A DNA stretch of 64,000 nt, taken from positions 310,001 to 374,000 of the forward strand of contig NZ_JANZXB010000003.1 in NCBI RefSeq assembly GCF_025371035.1, written 5' to 3'. Positions within the stretch are counted from its first letter, which is position 1. Each line of letters begins with the position of its first letter. A program made the translations under genes and the position numbers. Below are positions 46,244 through 56,735 of the stretch, in pieces. The DNA comes from Sphingomonas sp. LC-1. GTDB lineage: Bacteria; Pseudomonadota; Alphaproteobacteria; Sphingomonadales; Sphingomonadaceae. The notes under the pieces were generated by a model. It worked only from the letters and a program-made list of their open reading frames with translations. It had not been told where the DNA came from and searched no databases.

Positions 46244-47021
46244 GCTGATCCCGGCCGTCGTGGCGGCGGCGCGCGAGGCGGCGGCGATGGCGCTCGCCCG
46301 CTGGCGCACCGATTTCCGCCAATGGGAAAAGACGCCGGGCAGCCCGGTGTGCGAGGTCGATCTGGATGTCGACCGGATGCTGTTTGCGCGACTGACCGCG
46401 CTGATCCCGGAAGCGGGCTGGCTGTCCGAGGAGACGGCCGACAGGCCCGATCGGCTGGCCGCGCGGCGCGTCTGGGTGGTCGACCCGATCGATGGAACCC
46501 GCGACTATATTCGCGGGCGCGAGGGTTGGGCGGTCTCGGTCGCGCTGGTCGAGGATGGACGGCCGGTCATCGGCGTACTCGCCGCTCCCGCGCGCGGCGA
46601 GCTATGGCTGGCGCAGGCGGGGGCGGGCGCGACCCGCAACGGGCGAACGCTCAGCGCGGGCTATTGTCGGCAGATGCCCGGCGCGCGTGTGCCGGTCGAC
46701 GCGCTGCCCAAGGCCGACCGCGATCTCGTCGCCGTCTTCAAGCCCAATTCGATCGCGCTGCGCATCGCCATGGTCGCCTCGGACGAGGCCGATCTGGTCG
46801 CGACGCTGCGCTGGGGCAATGAGTGGGACATTGCCGCCGCCGCGCTGATCGCGTCGGAAGCGGGGGCGGGGGTGGCCGATGCACTGGGCCAGCCCCTGCT
46901 GTTCAACAAGCCCGATCCGCGTGCCTTCGGCGTGCTGGTGACCGCGCGCGGGCTTCAGGATGCGGCGGTCGCGCGGCTGGGCCCGCGCGCGCGCGAGGTC
47001 ATCGTGCCGGTCGGCGGCTGA
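46230..47021 (+). CDS. Inositol monophosphatase family protein (CysQ-like)
   Basis: 263 residues from a TTG overlapping the pmbA end. Metal-binding motifs: WLSEETADRPDRL, VVDPIDGTRDYIRGREGW (the DPIDGT motif) and EWDIAAAALIASEAGAGVAD. The family includes 3'(2'),5'-bisphosphate nucleotidase and inositol phosphatase; the short TRDYIRG variant suits CysQ. It hydrolyses a phosphate from PAP or inositol phosphate. It ends 23 bases within the convergent sirtuin gene. Confidence 0.88.
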   Translation: MPAAELIPAVVAAAREAAAMALARWRTDFRQWEKTPGSPVCEVDLDVDRMLFARLTALIPEAGWLSEETADRPDRLAARRVWVVDPIDGTRDYIRGREGWAVSVALVEDGRPVIGVLAAPARGELWLAQAGAGATRNGRTLSAGYCRQMPGARVPVDALPKADRDLVAVFKPNSIALRIAMVASDEADLVATLRWGNEWDIAAAALIASEAGAGVADALGQPLLFNKPDPRAFGVLVTARGLQDAAVARLGPRAREVIVPVGG

Positions 47022-47712
47022 GCATCTGCTCCACCCATTGGGGCACCAATTGCCCGGCGGGGCCCAGGCGGCTTTCGTCGAACCAGCCGCTTCCGTCCGA
47101 TCGATCGAGATTGAGCTCCAGCGTCTCCGCGCCATAGGCGCTGGCCATCCGCACGAACCCCGCCGCCGGATAGACGGCGCCCGACGTCCCGATCGACACG
47201 AACAGATCGGCCTCGGCCAGCGCCGCCTCGATCCGCTCCATCTGATAGGGGATTTCGCCGAAGAACACGATATCGGGTCGCAAGGCGGGCGCGGCGCAGG
47301 CGGGGCACGGCGTGCCGGGCGGCAACGCGTCATACCACTCGAACCGTTCTCCGCACGCCGCGCACAGCGCCTGTTTCAGCGCGCCGTGCATGTGCAGGAG
47401 CCGGGTCGCCCCCGCCCGCTCGTGCAGGTCGTCGACATTCTGCGTGACGATCAGCAACGCGCCCGGCCATTCGCGGTCGAGCCGCGCCAAAGCCTCATGC
47501 GCCGCATTGGGGCTGACCTTCGACAGCGCCGCCCGCCGCAAGTCGTAGAAGCGGTGTACCAGCGCCGGATCGGCGGCGAGAGCCTCCGGCGTACACACAT
47601 CCTCGACCCGGTGTCCTTCCCAAAGCCCACCCGGCCCGCGAAAGGTGGCGATGCCGGATTCGGCGGAAATGCCCGCGCCGGTGAGGATGACGATATTGGC
47701 GATGCTGGTCAT
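46999..47712 (-). CDS. cobB: Sir2-family NAD-dependent deacylase
   Basis: 237 residues from ATG giving MTSIANIVILTGAGISAESG. The NAD motif is GAGISAESGIATFRGPGGLWEG, the catalytic His is in LLHMHGAL after TQNVDDLHERAG, and the zinc Cys pairs are CAACGERFE and CPACAAP. Class III (SIRT5-like) features: the Ala/Tyr/Arg pattern is partly seen (no clear Tyr-x-x-Arg), so acyl preference is uncertain. The ORF extends upstream to 47832 without a family match. Confidence 0.94.
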   Translation of the reverse strand: MTSIANIVILTGAGISAESGIATFRGPGGLWEGHRVEDVCTPEALAADPALVHRFYDLRRAALSKVSPNAAHEALARLDREWPGALLIVTQNVDDLHERAGATRLLHMHGALKQALCAACGERFEWYDALPPGTPCPACAAPALRPDIVFFGEIPYQMERIEAALAEADLFVSIGTSGAVYPAAGFVRMASAYGAETLELNLDRSDGSGWFDESRLGPAGQLVPQWVEQMLSRRPAR

Positions 47713-47945
47713 GACGGCGACGACGGTAGCGCGTGAGCGCGGCGCGTACGACCCAAAACGCCCCCAATCTCCGCAGTTGCGCCGCACAGGCCCGGCATTC
47801 GGGAAAATGCGTCCGAAGTCGCCATCGCCCATGGCCCATAGCCGGTCACCGCGCGTTCAAGCGAGCGGTTTCCCCTTGGCGTGACCTGTGCCAAGGAGCG
47901 CCGCACCGACCATCACCACCCCTCTCGAAAAGGACATCACACGGC

Positions 47946-48674
47946 ATGACGGCAATCGGCATTTACGGCAGCGCGGGACGCATGGGCCGGGCCATCGCCG
48001 AACTGATCGAGGGGGAGGGCGCGACCCTGGCCGGGGGATGCGATTCGCATGACGATCCGACCCTGTTGGCGGCACGGGCGGACGTGCTGGTCGACTTTTC
48101 GATCACCGGCGCGCTCGATGCGCATCTGGCGGCGGCGCGGGCGGCGCGGACCCCGATCGTGATCGGCACCACCGGTCTGTCGCCCGCACAGCATGCCGCG
48201 ATCGACGAGGCGGCGACCGAGATCGCGGTGCTGCAAACCGGCAATACCTCGCTGGGTATCACGCTGCTCGCCAATCTGGTGCGTGAGGCGGCGGCGCGGT
48301 TGGGCACCGACTGGGACATCGAGATCACCGAGATGCATCACCGGCACAAGGTCGATGCGCCCTCCGGCACCGCGTTGCTGCTGGGCGAGGCGGCGGCGGC
48401 GGGGCGGGGGAGCAGCCTGTCCGAACTCCGCGTCGATGGGCGTGCCGGGCTGGTGGGCGCACGGACCGAAGGGACGATCGGCATGGCGGCGCTGCGCGGC
48501 GGCTCGGTGATCGGCGATCATGAGGTGATCTTCGCGGGCGAGGGCGAGCGGGTGACGCTGGGCCATTTCGCGCAGGATCGCAGCATTTTCGCGCGCGGCG
48601 CGGTGCGCGCGGCGCTGTGGCTCGCGACCCAGGCGCCGGGGCGGTATCGCATGGGCGACGTGCTGGGCCTGTAA
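47946..48674 (+). CDS. dapB: 4-hydroxy-tetrahydrodipicolinate reductase
   Basis: 242 residues. The NAD(P) loop is IGIYGSAGRMGRAIAELI, the middle VIGTTGLSPAQ, the catalytic EMHHRHKVDAPSGTALLLGE and the C-terminal GHFAQDRSIFARGAVRAALWL are all visible. It catalyses a step of lysine and diaminopimelate synthesis. It forms an operon with nth: the stop is 11 bases from the nth start. Confidence 0.96.
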   Translation: MTAIGIYGSAGRMGRAIAELIEGEGATLAGGCDSHDDPTLLAARADVLVDFSITGALDAHLAAARAARTPIVIGTTGLSPAQHAAIDEAATEIAVLQTGNTSLGITLLANLVREAAARLGTDWDIEITEMHHRHKVDAPSGTALLLGEAAAAGRGSSLSELRVDGRAGLVGARTEGTIGMAALRGGSVIGDHEVIFAGEGERVTLGHFAQDRSIFARGAVRAALWLATQAPGRYRMGDVLGL

Positions 48675-48684
48675 GGACGCCTTC

Positions 48685-49356
48685 GTGAAAAAGGCCGAGA
48701 TCGTCGAATTCTATCACCGTCTCGCGGAGGCCAATCCGCATCCCGAGACCGAGTTGGAATTCCGCAACCCCTATACGCTGGTCGTCGCGGTCGCGCTGTC
48801 GGCGCAGGCGACCGATGTCGGGGTGAACAAGGCGACGCGCGCGCTGTTCGCCGACGTCGACACGCCCGAAAAGATGCTCGCGCTGGGCGAGGATGGGCTG
48901 AAGCAGCATATCAAGACGATCGGCCTGTTCAACACCAAGGCCAAGAACGTCATCGCGCTGTCGCGGATGCTGGTCGACAATTATGGCGGCGAGGTGCCCG
49001 AGGATCGCGAAGCGCTGGAGCGGCTGCCGGGCGTCGGGCGCAAGACCGCCAATGTCGTGCTCAACGTCGCCTTCGGACACGAAACCTTCGCGGTCGACAC
49101 CCATATCTTCCGCGTCTGCAACCGTACCGGCCTGGCCAAGGGCAAGACCCCGCTGGCGGTCGAACTCCGGCTCGACAAGGCGACGCCCGCGCCGTTTCGG
49201 GTTCACGCGCATCACTGGCTGATCCTGCATGGCCGTTATATCTGCAAGGCGCGGCGCCCCGAATGTTGGCGCTGCCCGGTCGAGGACCTGTGCGCCTACC
49301 GCCACAAGACCCCCGCGCCCGTCCCCAAAGGCGGAAAAGCGGCGACGGCGTCATAA
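48685..49356 (+). CDS. nth: Endonuclease III
   Basis: 223 residues from a GTG. The HhH motif is [17 protein letters not shown] with the catalytic Lys, [14 protein letters not shown] follows with the catalytic Asp, and the 4Fe-4S cluster lies in [17 protein letters not shown]. It removes oxidised pyrimidines from DNA and cuts the strand. It follows dapB, a combination common in sphingomonads. Confidence 0.96.
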   Translation: MKKAEIVEFYHRLAEANPHPETELEFRNPYTLVVAVALSAQATDVGVNKATRALFADVDTPEKMLALGEDGLKQHIKTIGLFNTKAKNVIALSRMLVDNYGGEVPEDREALERLPGVGRKTANVVLNVAFGHETFAVDTHIFRVCNRTGLAKGKTPLAVELRLDKATPAPFRVHAHHWLILHGRYICKARRPECWRCPVEDLCAYRHKTPAPVPKGGKAATAS

Positions 49357-49401
49357 AAAGGCTGGCGTGGTGGTCTGCACGATGCTAGTCGGCTCGCCCA
49401 C

Positions 49402-49478
<77 letters not shown>

Positions 49479-49923
49479 TCTATTCTCATCCACTATATTG
49501 ATAATTTAGCCGTTTAAGGCTGATGAGATGGCTGCGTGCCACCTTTCGGTCCCTCACCGTCTGCTTGTCGTAGGCGTTCGAGCGCGAACTGCGGCGGTCA
49601 TTGGTTCTTTGCTCATGCCCGCCAAATATGAGGGATGGGCGAAGATGCGATCCAGCAGGGCCATGGCCATAAAGCATCGGCGATCTCAACCGATGTTCGC
49701 GACCATACCCATGATGGCCAGAAATCCCATCATCCAAGCCAAATTGACCGGCGACCTGAAAGCGAGTGCGTCCGTCAATATCTCGCACGCGGTAGTCGCG
49801 ATCGGGACAAAGCATATCTGTAGCCAGTGACGCTGTCGTACCAGCGTTTGCGGATGCGTTATTGAGCGAACTTATGCCGGAACGCGAATATGCGCTATTC
49901 GGACACCGGCACCAGCGGCGTCA
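49479..49923. other. Gap after tRNA-Arg without recognised gene
   Basis: 445 bases, less GC-rich near the tRNA (CATCCACTATATTGATAATT). Reading frames of about 100 codons exist on both strands but none resembles a known protein and neither has a good ribosome site. There is no integrase and no visible duplicate of the tRNA 3' end inside the window. Confidence 0.55.
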
Positions 49924-51696
49924 TCAGGCTGCGCGGCTCGGTTGTGAGTGGCGGAAATCGTCCGGGCGGTAGCGCGCCTGCGATCGCGCTGTGGACGCCG
50001 TATCGACGTTGAACCGCATCACCGATGCCATGAGCGTCCCGCATTCCTGTGCCAACAGGCTGGCCGCTGCAGTCGACTCCTCGACCATTGCGGCGTTCTG
50101 CTGGGTCACAGAGTCGATCTCGCCGATCGCGATATTCACCTGGCCCAGGCTATGTGCCTGCTGTTCGGAAGAGCGGGCGATCACGTCCACGACGGTGCTG
50201 ACGTCCGAAACCTTACTGATGATCCGTTGCAGCGCGTTGCCGGTTTCGTCGACCAGCACCACGCCCGAGCGAACATGCTCGATGGCCGAAAGGATGCGTG
50301 CCTTGACGTCCGAGGCCGCGTCGGCCGAGCGTTGCGCCAGCGCACGGACTTCGGAGGCGACAACGGCGAAGCCCTTGCCGGCATCGCCCGCCCGCGCCGC
50401 TTCGACGCCCGCGTTGAGTGCAAGAAGATTGGTCTGAAAGGCGATGCCGTCGATGACCGTGATGATGTCCACGATCTCGCGGCTGGCCTGGTCGATACCG
50501 TTCATGGCGGTGATCGACTTGGCGACGATTTCGCCGCCCTTTTCGGCCTCGTTGCGCGCTTCCGTCACGGCGCGATTGGCCTCGCCCGCGCTGGCGGCCC
50601 CTTCGCGAACGCCTTGGGTGATTTCCCCAACCGCAGCCGCAGTCTCGCGCAAGCTGGCGGCCTGCTGCTCGCTGCGCGCCGAGAGATGGTCGGTGGCCTG
50701 ACGGATTTCCTCGATATTCGAGCGTATGGTGCCTGCGCTGCCGCGCACATCGCTGGTCAGGCCGGACAGATTCTGAACGGCGCGATTAAAGTCGGCGGCC
50801 AGCTGATGGAAGGAGGGGGGCAGGTCGGTCAGCCGAGCCGTCAGGTCCGCCTCGGACAGGCTGTGCAGGCCCGAGCCGATCGCTTGCAAGGCCAGTTCGC
50901 GTTCGCGGTCGTCGCTGACCTTGGCCTTGGCGGCATCGCGGAAGACGACGACGGCGCGGGCCATGTCGCCCAGTTCATCGCCGCGCTCGCTGCCCGGTAC
51001 CTCGATGTCGTTGCGACCGCGCGCAAGCTCGGCCATCAATCGGGTGAGGGCGGTGATCGGTCGCGCGATGCTGCGGCTGAGGACCATCTGAAGCGTGATG
51101 ACGACGCCGATCAGCATCACGCCGCCCAGGACTAGGGCGATGATGGCGGTGCCGATCGCATTGTCCTGCGAGGCGGCATTGCTGGCGATCGCTGCCGTTT
51201 CCTGCTCGCGAATCGCGCGGAGCGGCAGCACGATGTCGCTGGTCAGCACGGCTTTCCCCGCGTCGCGGACCGCCTGCTGCGCTTCGTCGCGTCGCCCTTC
51301 CTTGACCCAATCGGTCAGCCGGTCGCTCCACGTCCGCCGCCACTTTGTCTTCTCGGCATTGGACTTGGCGAGCAGCTCCTGCTCGGTCCGGTCGGTCAGC
51401 ATCGCGGCCAGCTCTTGGCTGGTCGTGTCATATTCCTTGCGCGCTTCTTCGTAGGATTTGAGATAGCTCTTGTCCGCCGTGACCAGGAAACCGCGCAACT
51501 GGCTGTTTTCGCGCAGGATCGATGTCTCCAAGGTCAGCGCTTTGGCATAGACCTCCTGAGCGTGGTTGTTGCGCGTGGTCGCGCTTCGGATTTCCCAGAT
51601 ATTGACGAAGAACACGATTGTCATGATCGCGGCCGACAGGCTGACGATCAGGAACGATACACCCAGCTTCTTGGGGATGTTCATGCTCGCAAGCAT
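49924..51696 (-). CDS. Methyl-accepting chemotaxis protein with CHASE3-like sensor
   Basis: 590 residues (a second ATG four codons in is equally possible). Membrane helix 1 is FLIVSLSAAIMTIVFFVNIW, and helix 2 (about 180-202) is IGTAIIALVLGGVMLIGVVITLQMV. The periplasmic part (about 40-178) is helical with LRENSQLRGFLVTADKSYL, as in CHASE3 domains. A HAMP-like region (SIARPITALTRLMAELARG) and the signalling domain follow; its hairpin is IDGIAFQTNLLALNAGVEAARAGDAGKGFAVVASEVRALAQRSADAA. No other chemotaxis gene is near, so it is an orphan receptor. No C-terminal CheR/CheB pentapeptide. Confidence 0.93.
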   Translation of the reverse strand: MLASMNIPKKLGVSFLIVSLSAAIMTIVFFVNIWEIRSATTRNNHAQEVYAKALTLETSILRENSQLRGFLVTADKSYLKSYEEARKEYDTTSQELAAMLTDRTEQELLAKSNAEKTKWRRTWSDRLTDWVKEGRRDEAQQAVRDAGKAVLTSDIVLPLRAIREQETAAIASNAASQDNAIGTAIIALVLGGVMLIGVVITLQMVLSRSIARPITALTRLMAELARGRNDIEVPGSERGDELGDMARAVVVFRDAAKAKVSDDRERELALQAIGSGLHSLSEADLTARLTDLPPSFHQLAADFNRAVQNLSGLTSDVRGSAGTIRSNIEEIRQATDHLSARSEQQAASLRETAAAVGEITQGVREGAASAGEANRAVTEARNEAEKGGEIVAKSITAMNGIDQASREIVDIITVIDGIAFQTNLLALNAGVEAARAGDAGKGFAVVASEVRALAQRSADAASDVKARILSAIEHVRSGVVLVDETGNALQRIISKVSDVSTVVDVIARSSEQQAHSLGQVNIAIGEIDSVTQQNAAMVEESTAAASLLAQECGTLMASVMRFNVDTASTARSQARYRPDDFRHSQPSRAA

Positions 51697-51966
51697 TATG
51701 CGTCTCTCTCAACAGGTCGGGCCGGGGACGATCCGCGCGGATCGATCGGGTTGTCGTTACCAAACCCGCTGTTCAACGGGGCGCTCAGGGCGTCAGGCAT
51801 AGGCATAGGATCCGCCATGGCGGATGCCGTAAGACACAGTGGCGCTGTCACCACCCGATACTTGATCGCCATATCCTGAGTTAATCCTGATTCCGTCCGA
51901 CAATTGTTAGGATTGTGAAGTTAATTATGGGTGAAGTGACGGAGCGTTACCAACAGATACGCTGAC
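51697..51966. other. Leader region of the chemoreceptor gene
   Basis: 270 bases. A weak inverted pair AATCCT/AGGATT lies near 51877-51920 in an AT-richer stretch. It probably holds the receptor promoter. No gene. Confidence 0.4.
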
Positions 51967-53040
51967 CTATCCGTCGATCCACTCGATCCATGCGCCATAG
52001 GGATGGCAATGGGCCACGACCCGGTCCTGATGGCCCGGCCAGGAGCGCAGGCGCAGCTCGACCCGTTCGCGCGCCTTGTCCCATTCGAAGCCGATGGCCG
52101 CGAAGGGGCGGGCCGGGGTCGCGGCCGCTCCGGCCTTCTGCAAGGTCGCCTCGATGGTCATGCGGTCCTCCGCGTTCAGATATTGCAGCACCATGGAATG
52201 CAGGACGACGCGGTGGCGATGATCCGTCCCCGGAACGGCCAGCTGTTCCGCGAGCCAGGATGTGGCATCCCCGGTGTCGAGCCGGGGCGGATGCTGGCGC
52301 GCGATCTCCAGGGCACGGTCCAGCCGCTGCGCGCGCTCGGGCTGGTCGGCGAAGATGAAGGAAGCCAGCCGCTCGCATGCGGCCGGATCGTTCACGTCGA
52401 GCGGATGGAGGTCGACGCCGCGAGCGGCATGGACGGTCACGGCGGCGTCGGGGGGCGGGGGACCACGCCATTCGGGAGCGATCCGCACCCTCGAGTTGGG
52501 TTCGCCAGTCCGGACGCCGCCTAGGTCATAGGCATAGCGCGCCAGATTGAGATTCAGCCCCGCGCTCGCGCCGATCTCGAACAACTCGAAATCATGGCCG
52601 TGAGACTGGGCCAGGACCATCAGGGCGGCGTGAAGGGCCGCCGCACGGCCGATTTCGTTGGTCTGCGGCACGCGCAGCAACCAGTCGACCAGGAATTCGT
52701 CATGGCTGGCCAAGGCCAGTGCGACCGCTTCGTCGAAACGGTCATGCTTCCTGGCATATAGCGCGGTCAGCTGGGGCTCCACTCCACGCCGGGCTAGGGC
52801 GTGCAGCGCGGCGTTGATCCGCATCGCGATCGCCGAGGATGCGGCGGTATTGCCCCATGACCGGATCAGCGCCGCGCTGAGGGGCGCCTTGTCGAGCTGT
52901 CGGTCCACCGCCGCCAGCAGATCGGCGACGAAGGGCGTGCCGATCGCCCGCATGACGAGCGACTGTCGGTACAGTTCGCTCGGCTGCGCGGTCGGATCAT
53001 CCGAACCCGGATATATGGTGTTGGAACATTCCGGGTGCAT
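51967..53040 (-). CDS. DUF2332 family protein
   Basis: 357 residues from ATG giving MHPECSNTIYPGSDD (a start at 53076 is possible). The pattern includes PFVADLLAAVDRQLDKAP, NEIGRAAALHAALMVLAQSHG with FELFEIGASAGLNLNLARYAYDLGG, VDLHPLDVNDPAACERLASFIFADQ and VVLHSMVLQYLNAEDRMTIEA. The IGASAGLNL loop resembles a Rossmann/methyltransferase fold. The family is uncharacterised. Confidence 0.88.
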   Translation of the reverse strand: MHPECSNTIYPGSDDPTAQPSELYRQSLVMRAIGTPFVADLLAAVDRQLDKAPLSAALIRSWGNTAASSAIAMRINAALHALARRGVEPQLTALYARKHDRFDEAVALALASHDEFLVDWLLRVPQTNEIGRAAALHAALMVLAQSHGHDFELFEIGASAGLNLNLARYAYDLGGVRTGEPNSRVRIAPEWRGPPPPDAAVTVHAARGVDLHPLDVNDPAACERLASFIFADQPERAQRLDRALEIARQHPPRLDTGDATSWLAEQLAVPGTDHRHRVVLHSMVLQYLNAEDRMTIEATLQKAGAAATPARPFAAIGFEWDKARERVELRLRSWPGHQDRVVAHCHPYGAWIEWIDG

Positions 53041-53131
53041 CGGTCGCCTATGACGTCGCAAGGGTAGGATGGGCAAGACGCATCGGGACGATGGAATATC
53101 GCCCCGATGCGGTTTGCCCCGTCAGACGAGA

Positions 53132-56100
53132 TCAGAAGTTGAAGTTCGCGCCGGCGCTGAAGTTACGGCCGACCAGGCCTGCGTAATGCCAGCTGCTCAG
53201 ATAGTTGGGATTGCTGGCATAGGCACCCGATGCCAGCGGAGCGCGGGCATTGGTCACGTTCTGGATGCTGAAGAAGAAGCGGAAATCGTCATTGACCCGC
53301 ACGCCCATGTTCAGGTCCGTGTAGATGAACGGCCGCACATAGCACTGGTTGTTGAAGTCGGTTTTACGATCGACGACCGGCGCCAGCGTGTTTCTGCACG
53401 ACAGATCGATTACGCCGTTTACGGCATCAATGCGATCGGCCGCTACCTGCTTGATCCGACCGACGTAATAGGTTGTGCTCGTAAGCGAGAAGTTGCCGAT
53501 TTCAATCGTGTTCTGCCAGTTGCCGCGGATGCGGGGCGTACCGCCGCCCGAGGACAGCTCGTACGGCCCCAGCGTACCCGCATATTTCTGCACCACGCCC
53601 GCCGGGGTGACGAGGTCGAGGCGGAGAACGCGGGTCACGTCGACACGGCTGATGAATTTCACGCCGTTCGCCAGTTGGACGTTTGCATTGGCCTGCATGT
53701 CGATACCCGAGCTGACCATATAGTTGGCGTTGACGTATGGCACGTCGAACACCAGCAGACGCGGCAGGGCGTTCGGATTGACGGGATCGGGCGCGTCAAC
53801 GATGTTGCACTTGTAGCCCTGACCGACCGCCGCCAGCGCCGCACATCCGGCCGCCGCATTGGCCTGGCCATAATAGGCTTTGATCGCCTCGGCGCGTAGC
53901 GGCCCGCTGACGATCAGATTCGATTTGCGGATGTTATAATAGTCGACCGTGAGGTTCAGCCAGGGAACCGGATTGAGGATCGTGCCGACAGTGAAGCTCC
54001 GCGATACTTCCGGAAGGATATCCGCCTTGCCCTGCGCCGCGCTACCGATGCTGTACGTTGTCGTATAGGCCGGGCTGCCGGCATGCGCAGCGATGAAGCT
54101 GTCGGGTGGGGTGTAGGACGAGAAACCAGCATAGCTGCTCGCCGGGTTATATTCCGCGAAAGTCGGCGCGCGGAAGCCCTGCGAATAGGTAGCGCGGAGC
54201 GAGAATTCGCGGACCGGCGTGAACTTAGCGCCAATCTTCGGCGAGAAGTGGCTATAGCCCTGCGAATAGTGATCGTAACGGCCCGAGACGTTCAGGTCGA
54301 ACGAGCGTGCAAAGGGCGCGTCGATTTCGAAGAACCCGGCGGTCACGGTCTGGCGACCCTGGGCCGACGAGGTGTTCAGGCCGTAATAGGACAGATCCGC
54401 ATTCTGGTTGCGGTTCATCAGCGTCTCGCGACGGACCTGGAAACCGCCGCCGACATTCAGGTCGCCGCCCGGCAGCGCCATGAGCGACTTCAGCAGTGAA
54501 CCGCCGATCGTCGCCACCGTCGAATAGGACGGGGTGGTCCGCTCCGGCGATACTTGGTCGCGCACGGCCTGCGTATTCTGTTCCGGATTGACGAAGTTGT
54601 AGGCGCCGGTGTTGATCGCGTTCAGCAGGCCCTGGATGTTGATGAAGCCGCGCTGCGTGACTGCGAAATTGTCACGGGCATAGACGCCGTTCAGGCGGAA
54701 CTTGAAGCCATCGCCCAGATCGCCCGAAATGCCGTAGGTCGCGCGGAAAACGTCGACATAGCGGTGGCTGCCCGCGGGAATGTCGCCGAACAGGTAATAG
54801 ATACGTGCGGCATTCTGGGTCGGGTCGGCGCCCGCCACGGCATAGGGGTTGTTCGGGTTCAGGCGGCGGTCGGCGGCGGTGGCGCAGTTCACACCCGCCG
54901 AGCAGACATACATAGGCAGGACAATGCCCGGGCTGCTTGACGCGAGCGCTGGCGAGCCGCCGAAAGGCTGGGTCTGGCGGATGCCCGCCGGGGTGCCGCG
55001 AATATCGACTTCGGAATGCGAATAGCTGCCGCTGGCGAACGCTTCCCAGCCCTCGGCGATACGGACGTTCAGCCGCGCCGTGGTCGAATAACGCTGCTGG
55101 CGCGGCTGGATGATCGAATATTCGGCTGGCAGGTTGTGCGCGCAGCCTGTGCCCTGTGCGGCGCCGGAGGTCACGGTGAAAGTGCCGAAGGGGCAGGCGT
55201 TCGGGTTGAGCAGGCGATACTGATTGGTCGGAGACGTGCCGACCTGGCCCGACAGCGGATTGTTGAGATCGGTCTGCGAAACGCGGGTGACCACCGCCTG
55301 CGGGTTGGCGGTCAGCAGCGAGTCGTCGTTGCGGTTCCGATCCTGCAGGCCGCTCGGACGCAGGTCCAGCGTGTTGAACGGATAGCCGCGCGAGTTGTTG
55401 GTGATGAACCCGTCATAGGTGTATTCACCATTGACGTAGAAGTTGAAGCCCTGCTCGCGATAATCGCCGATACCGGCGGTCAGCGTGGCGCGGTAATGGG
55501 CGCCATCGGCCTTTTCGGTGGTGCCGCCCTGGACCGAACCCGAAATGCCCTGGACATTCTTCTTGCTGATGAGGTTGACCACACCGCCGATCGCGTCCGC
55601 GCCATAGGTCGAGGACGCGCCGTCCTTCAGCACTTCGATACGCTCGATGGTGCTGAACGGGATCGAATTCAGGTCGACATAGGCGTTATGGCCGTCATCG
55701 TTCAGCGGGAAGTTGGCGTTGCGCAGACCGTCGATCAGCACCACGGTCGACGACACGCCCAGGCCGCGCAGCGACACCGCCGCGCCACCGGCGGAAAAGC
55801 CGTTGCGGAAACCGGTCGAGATCGAACCGGCACTGTCTGCCGAAACCGAACGGATGGCGTCCTGCGCGGTCGTGATGTTCGCGCGTTGCATTACGTTGGA
55901 ACTCACCACGGTCACGGGCGAGATCGAACTGGCGTTCGAATCGCGGAACAGCGTGCCGGTCACGATGACCGTGGCGCCTTGCGCCGTGGCGGGAGCGGGG
56001 GCAGCCCGCTTGATCTGAACGTCCTGCTCGGCCGGTGCGGGTGCAGCGGCGTTCTGGTCGGCGGTGTCGGCCGTCTGTGCCGGTGCCGCCTGCTGCCCAT

Positions 56101-56176
56101 AGGCCGGAGCGGCGATCGCGGTCAGCAATGCCGCGGTCGAAATCCCCAGGCGCAGTTTACCGAACGCAGAATTCAT
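53132..56176 (-). CDS. TonB-dependent receptor (large)
   Basis: 1014 residues from ATG giving MNSAFGKLRLGISTAALLTAIAAPAYGQQ, a signal peptide. A Pro/Ala-rich stretch follows, then VIVTGTLFRDSN starts the TonB box/plug (about 80-230), with IERIEVLKDGASSTYGADAIGGVVNLISKK. The beta-barrel has MRISGRYDHYSQGYS-type segments (seen as FDLNVSGRYDHYSQGYSHFSPKIGAKFTP) and ends in the aromatic NFNF. This is the type common in sphingomonads with QAPDGDE-like plug text. Substrate not told; no lipid or sugar genes are adjacent. Confidence 0.9.
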   Translation of the reverse strand: MNSAFGKLRLGISTAALLTAIAAPAYGQQAAPAQTADTADQNAAAPAPAEQDVQIKRAAPAPATAQGATVIVTGTLFRDSNASSISPVTVVSSNVMQRANITTAQDAIRSVSADSAGSISTGFRNGFSAGGAAVSLRGLGVSSTVVLIDGLRNANFPLNDDGHNAYVDLNSIPFSTIERIEVLKDGASSTYGADAIGGVVNLISKKNVQGISGSVQGGTTEKADGAHYRATLTAGIGDYREQGFNFYVNGEYTYDGFITNNSRGYPFNTLDLRPSGLQDRNRNDDSLLTANPQAVVTRVSQTDLNNPLSGQVGTSPTNQYRLLNPNACPFGTFTVTSGAAQGTGCAHNLPAEYSIIQPRQQRYSTTARLNVRIAEGWEAFASGSYSHSEVDIRGTPAGIRQTQPFGGSPALASSSPGIVLPMYVCSAGVNCATAADRRLNPNNPYAVAGADPTQNAARIYYLFGDIPAGSHRYVDVFRATYGISGDLGDGFKFRLNGVYARDNFAVTQRGFINIQGLLNAINTGAYNFVNPEQNTQAVRDQVSPERTTPSYSTVATIGGSLLKSLMALPGGDLNVGGGFQVRRETLMNRNQNADLSYYGLNTSSAQGRQTVTAGFFEIDAPFARSFDLNVSGRYDHYSQGYSHFSPKIGAKFTPVREFSLRATYSQGFRAPTFAEYNPASSYAGFSSYTPPDSFIAAHAGSPAYTTTYSIGSAAQGKADILPEVSRSFTVGTILNPVPWLNLTVDYYNIRKSNLIVSGPLRAEAIKAYYGQANAAAGCAALAAVGQGYKCNIVDAPDPVNPNALPRLLVFDVPYVNANYMVSSGIDMQANANVQLANGVKFISRVDVTRVLRLDLVTPAGVVQKYAGTLGPYELSSGGGTPRIRGNWQNTIEIGNFSLTSTTYYVGRIKQVAADRIDAVNGVIDLSCRNTLAPVVDRKTDFNNQCYVRPFIYTDLNMGVRVNDDFRFFFSIQNVTNARAPLASGAYASNPNYLSSWHYAGLVGRNFSAGANFNF

Positions 56177-56735
56177 CGAAGTCACTTGATTTCCCCCTCT
56201 GACGCAGCAGCGACTTGCGTCGCCTTCATTCCCCTCGCCACGAACCGGCGCTGCGATAGATGGGCGCCTATCACCCATGGAGTTACTGGGGTGTTAAAAG
56301 GCCGAGATTTGGCATTGAGGTGGTATGATATTGGATTTGTTATGGAGAAGGTAAAAAGCAGCGTAATCGCTTACCTCACACCGCAACAATTTTAACGCTG
56401 GACTTGCCCCGGTTAACCGGAAAGGCATTTGCTCAGCGTAACGCGGTTCGCTCGATTTGCGCGGTACTGCGGCAATCGAGCGCGGAATGGCGCTGAACGG
56501 AATTGCAAAAGCCGTTGATATAGCGAGCAATTGGCTGTTCGGCCTGGGCAATGGTATAGAAGACGGTACGCCAGACGAGTTTGGATCCTATCGTCTTGCA
56601 GAACGGCGCGACCATGGAGTTGGCGTCACAATTTCCTTTTCGTGGCAAAGAGATAAGGATGCCCTGACATGGCGGCTCCGCGCGACATGCAGATATAGGA
56701 GGGGGCGCAGCTATCAGGCCGCGCCCCTATCTCTA
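56177..56735. other. Gap upstream of the large TonB receptor
   Basis: 559 bases. The left half (about 56300-56400) is AT-richer and probably contains the promoter for the receptor on the minus strand. At about 56700-56730 a hairpin GGGGGCGC/GCGCCCC lies after the second receptor gene. Short reading frames on both strands have no family match. Confidence 0.5.

Noticed and set aside
49486-49830. Overlapping frames of about 100 codons on both strands after tRNA-Arg
   Set aside because: No recognisable protein pattern and no ribosome site; listed as a gap.
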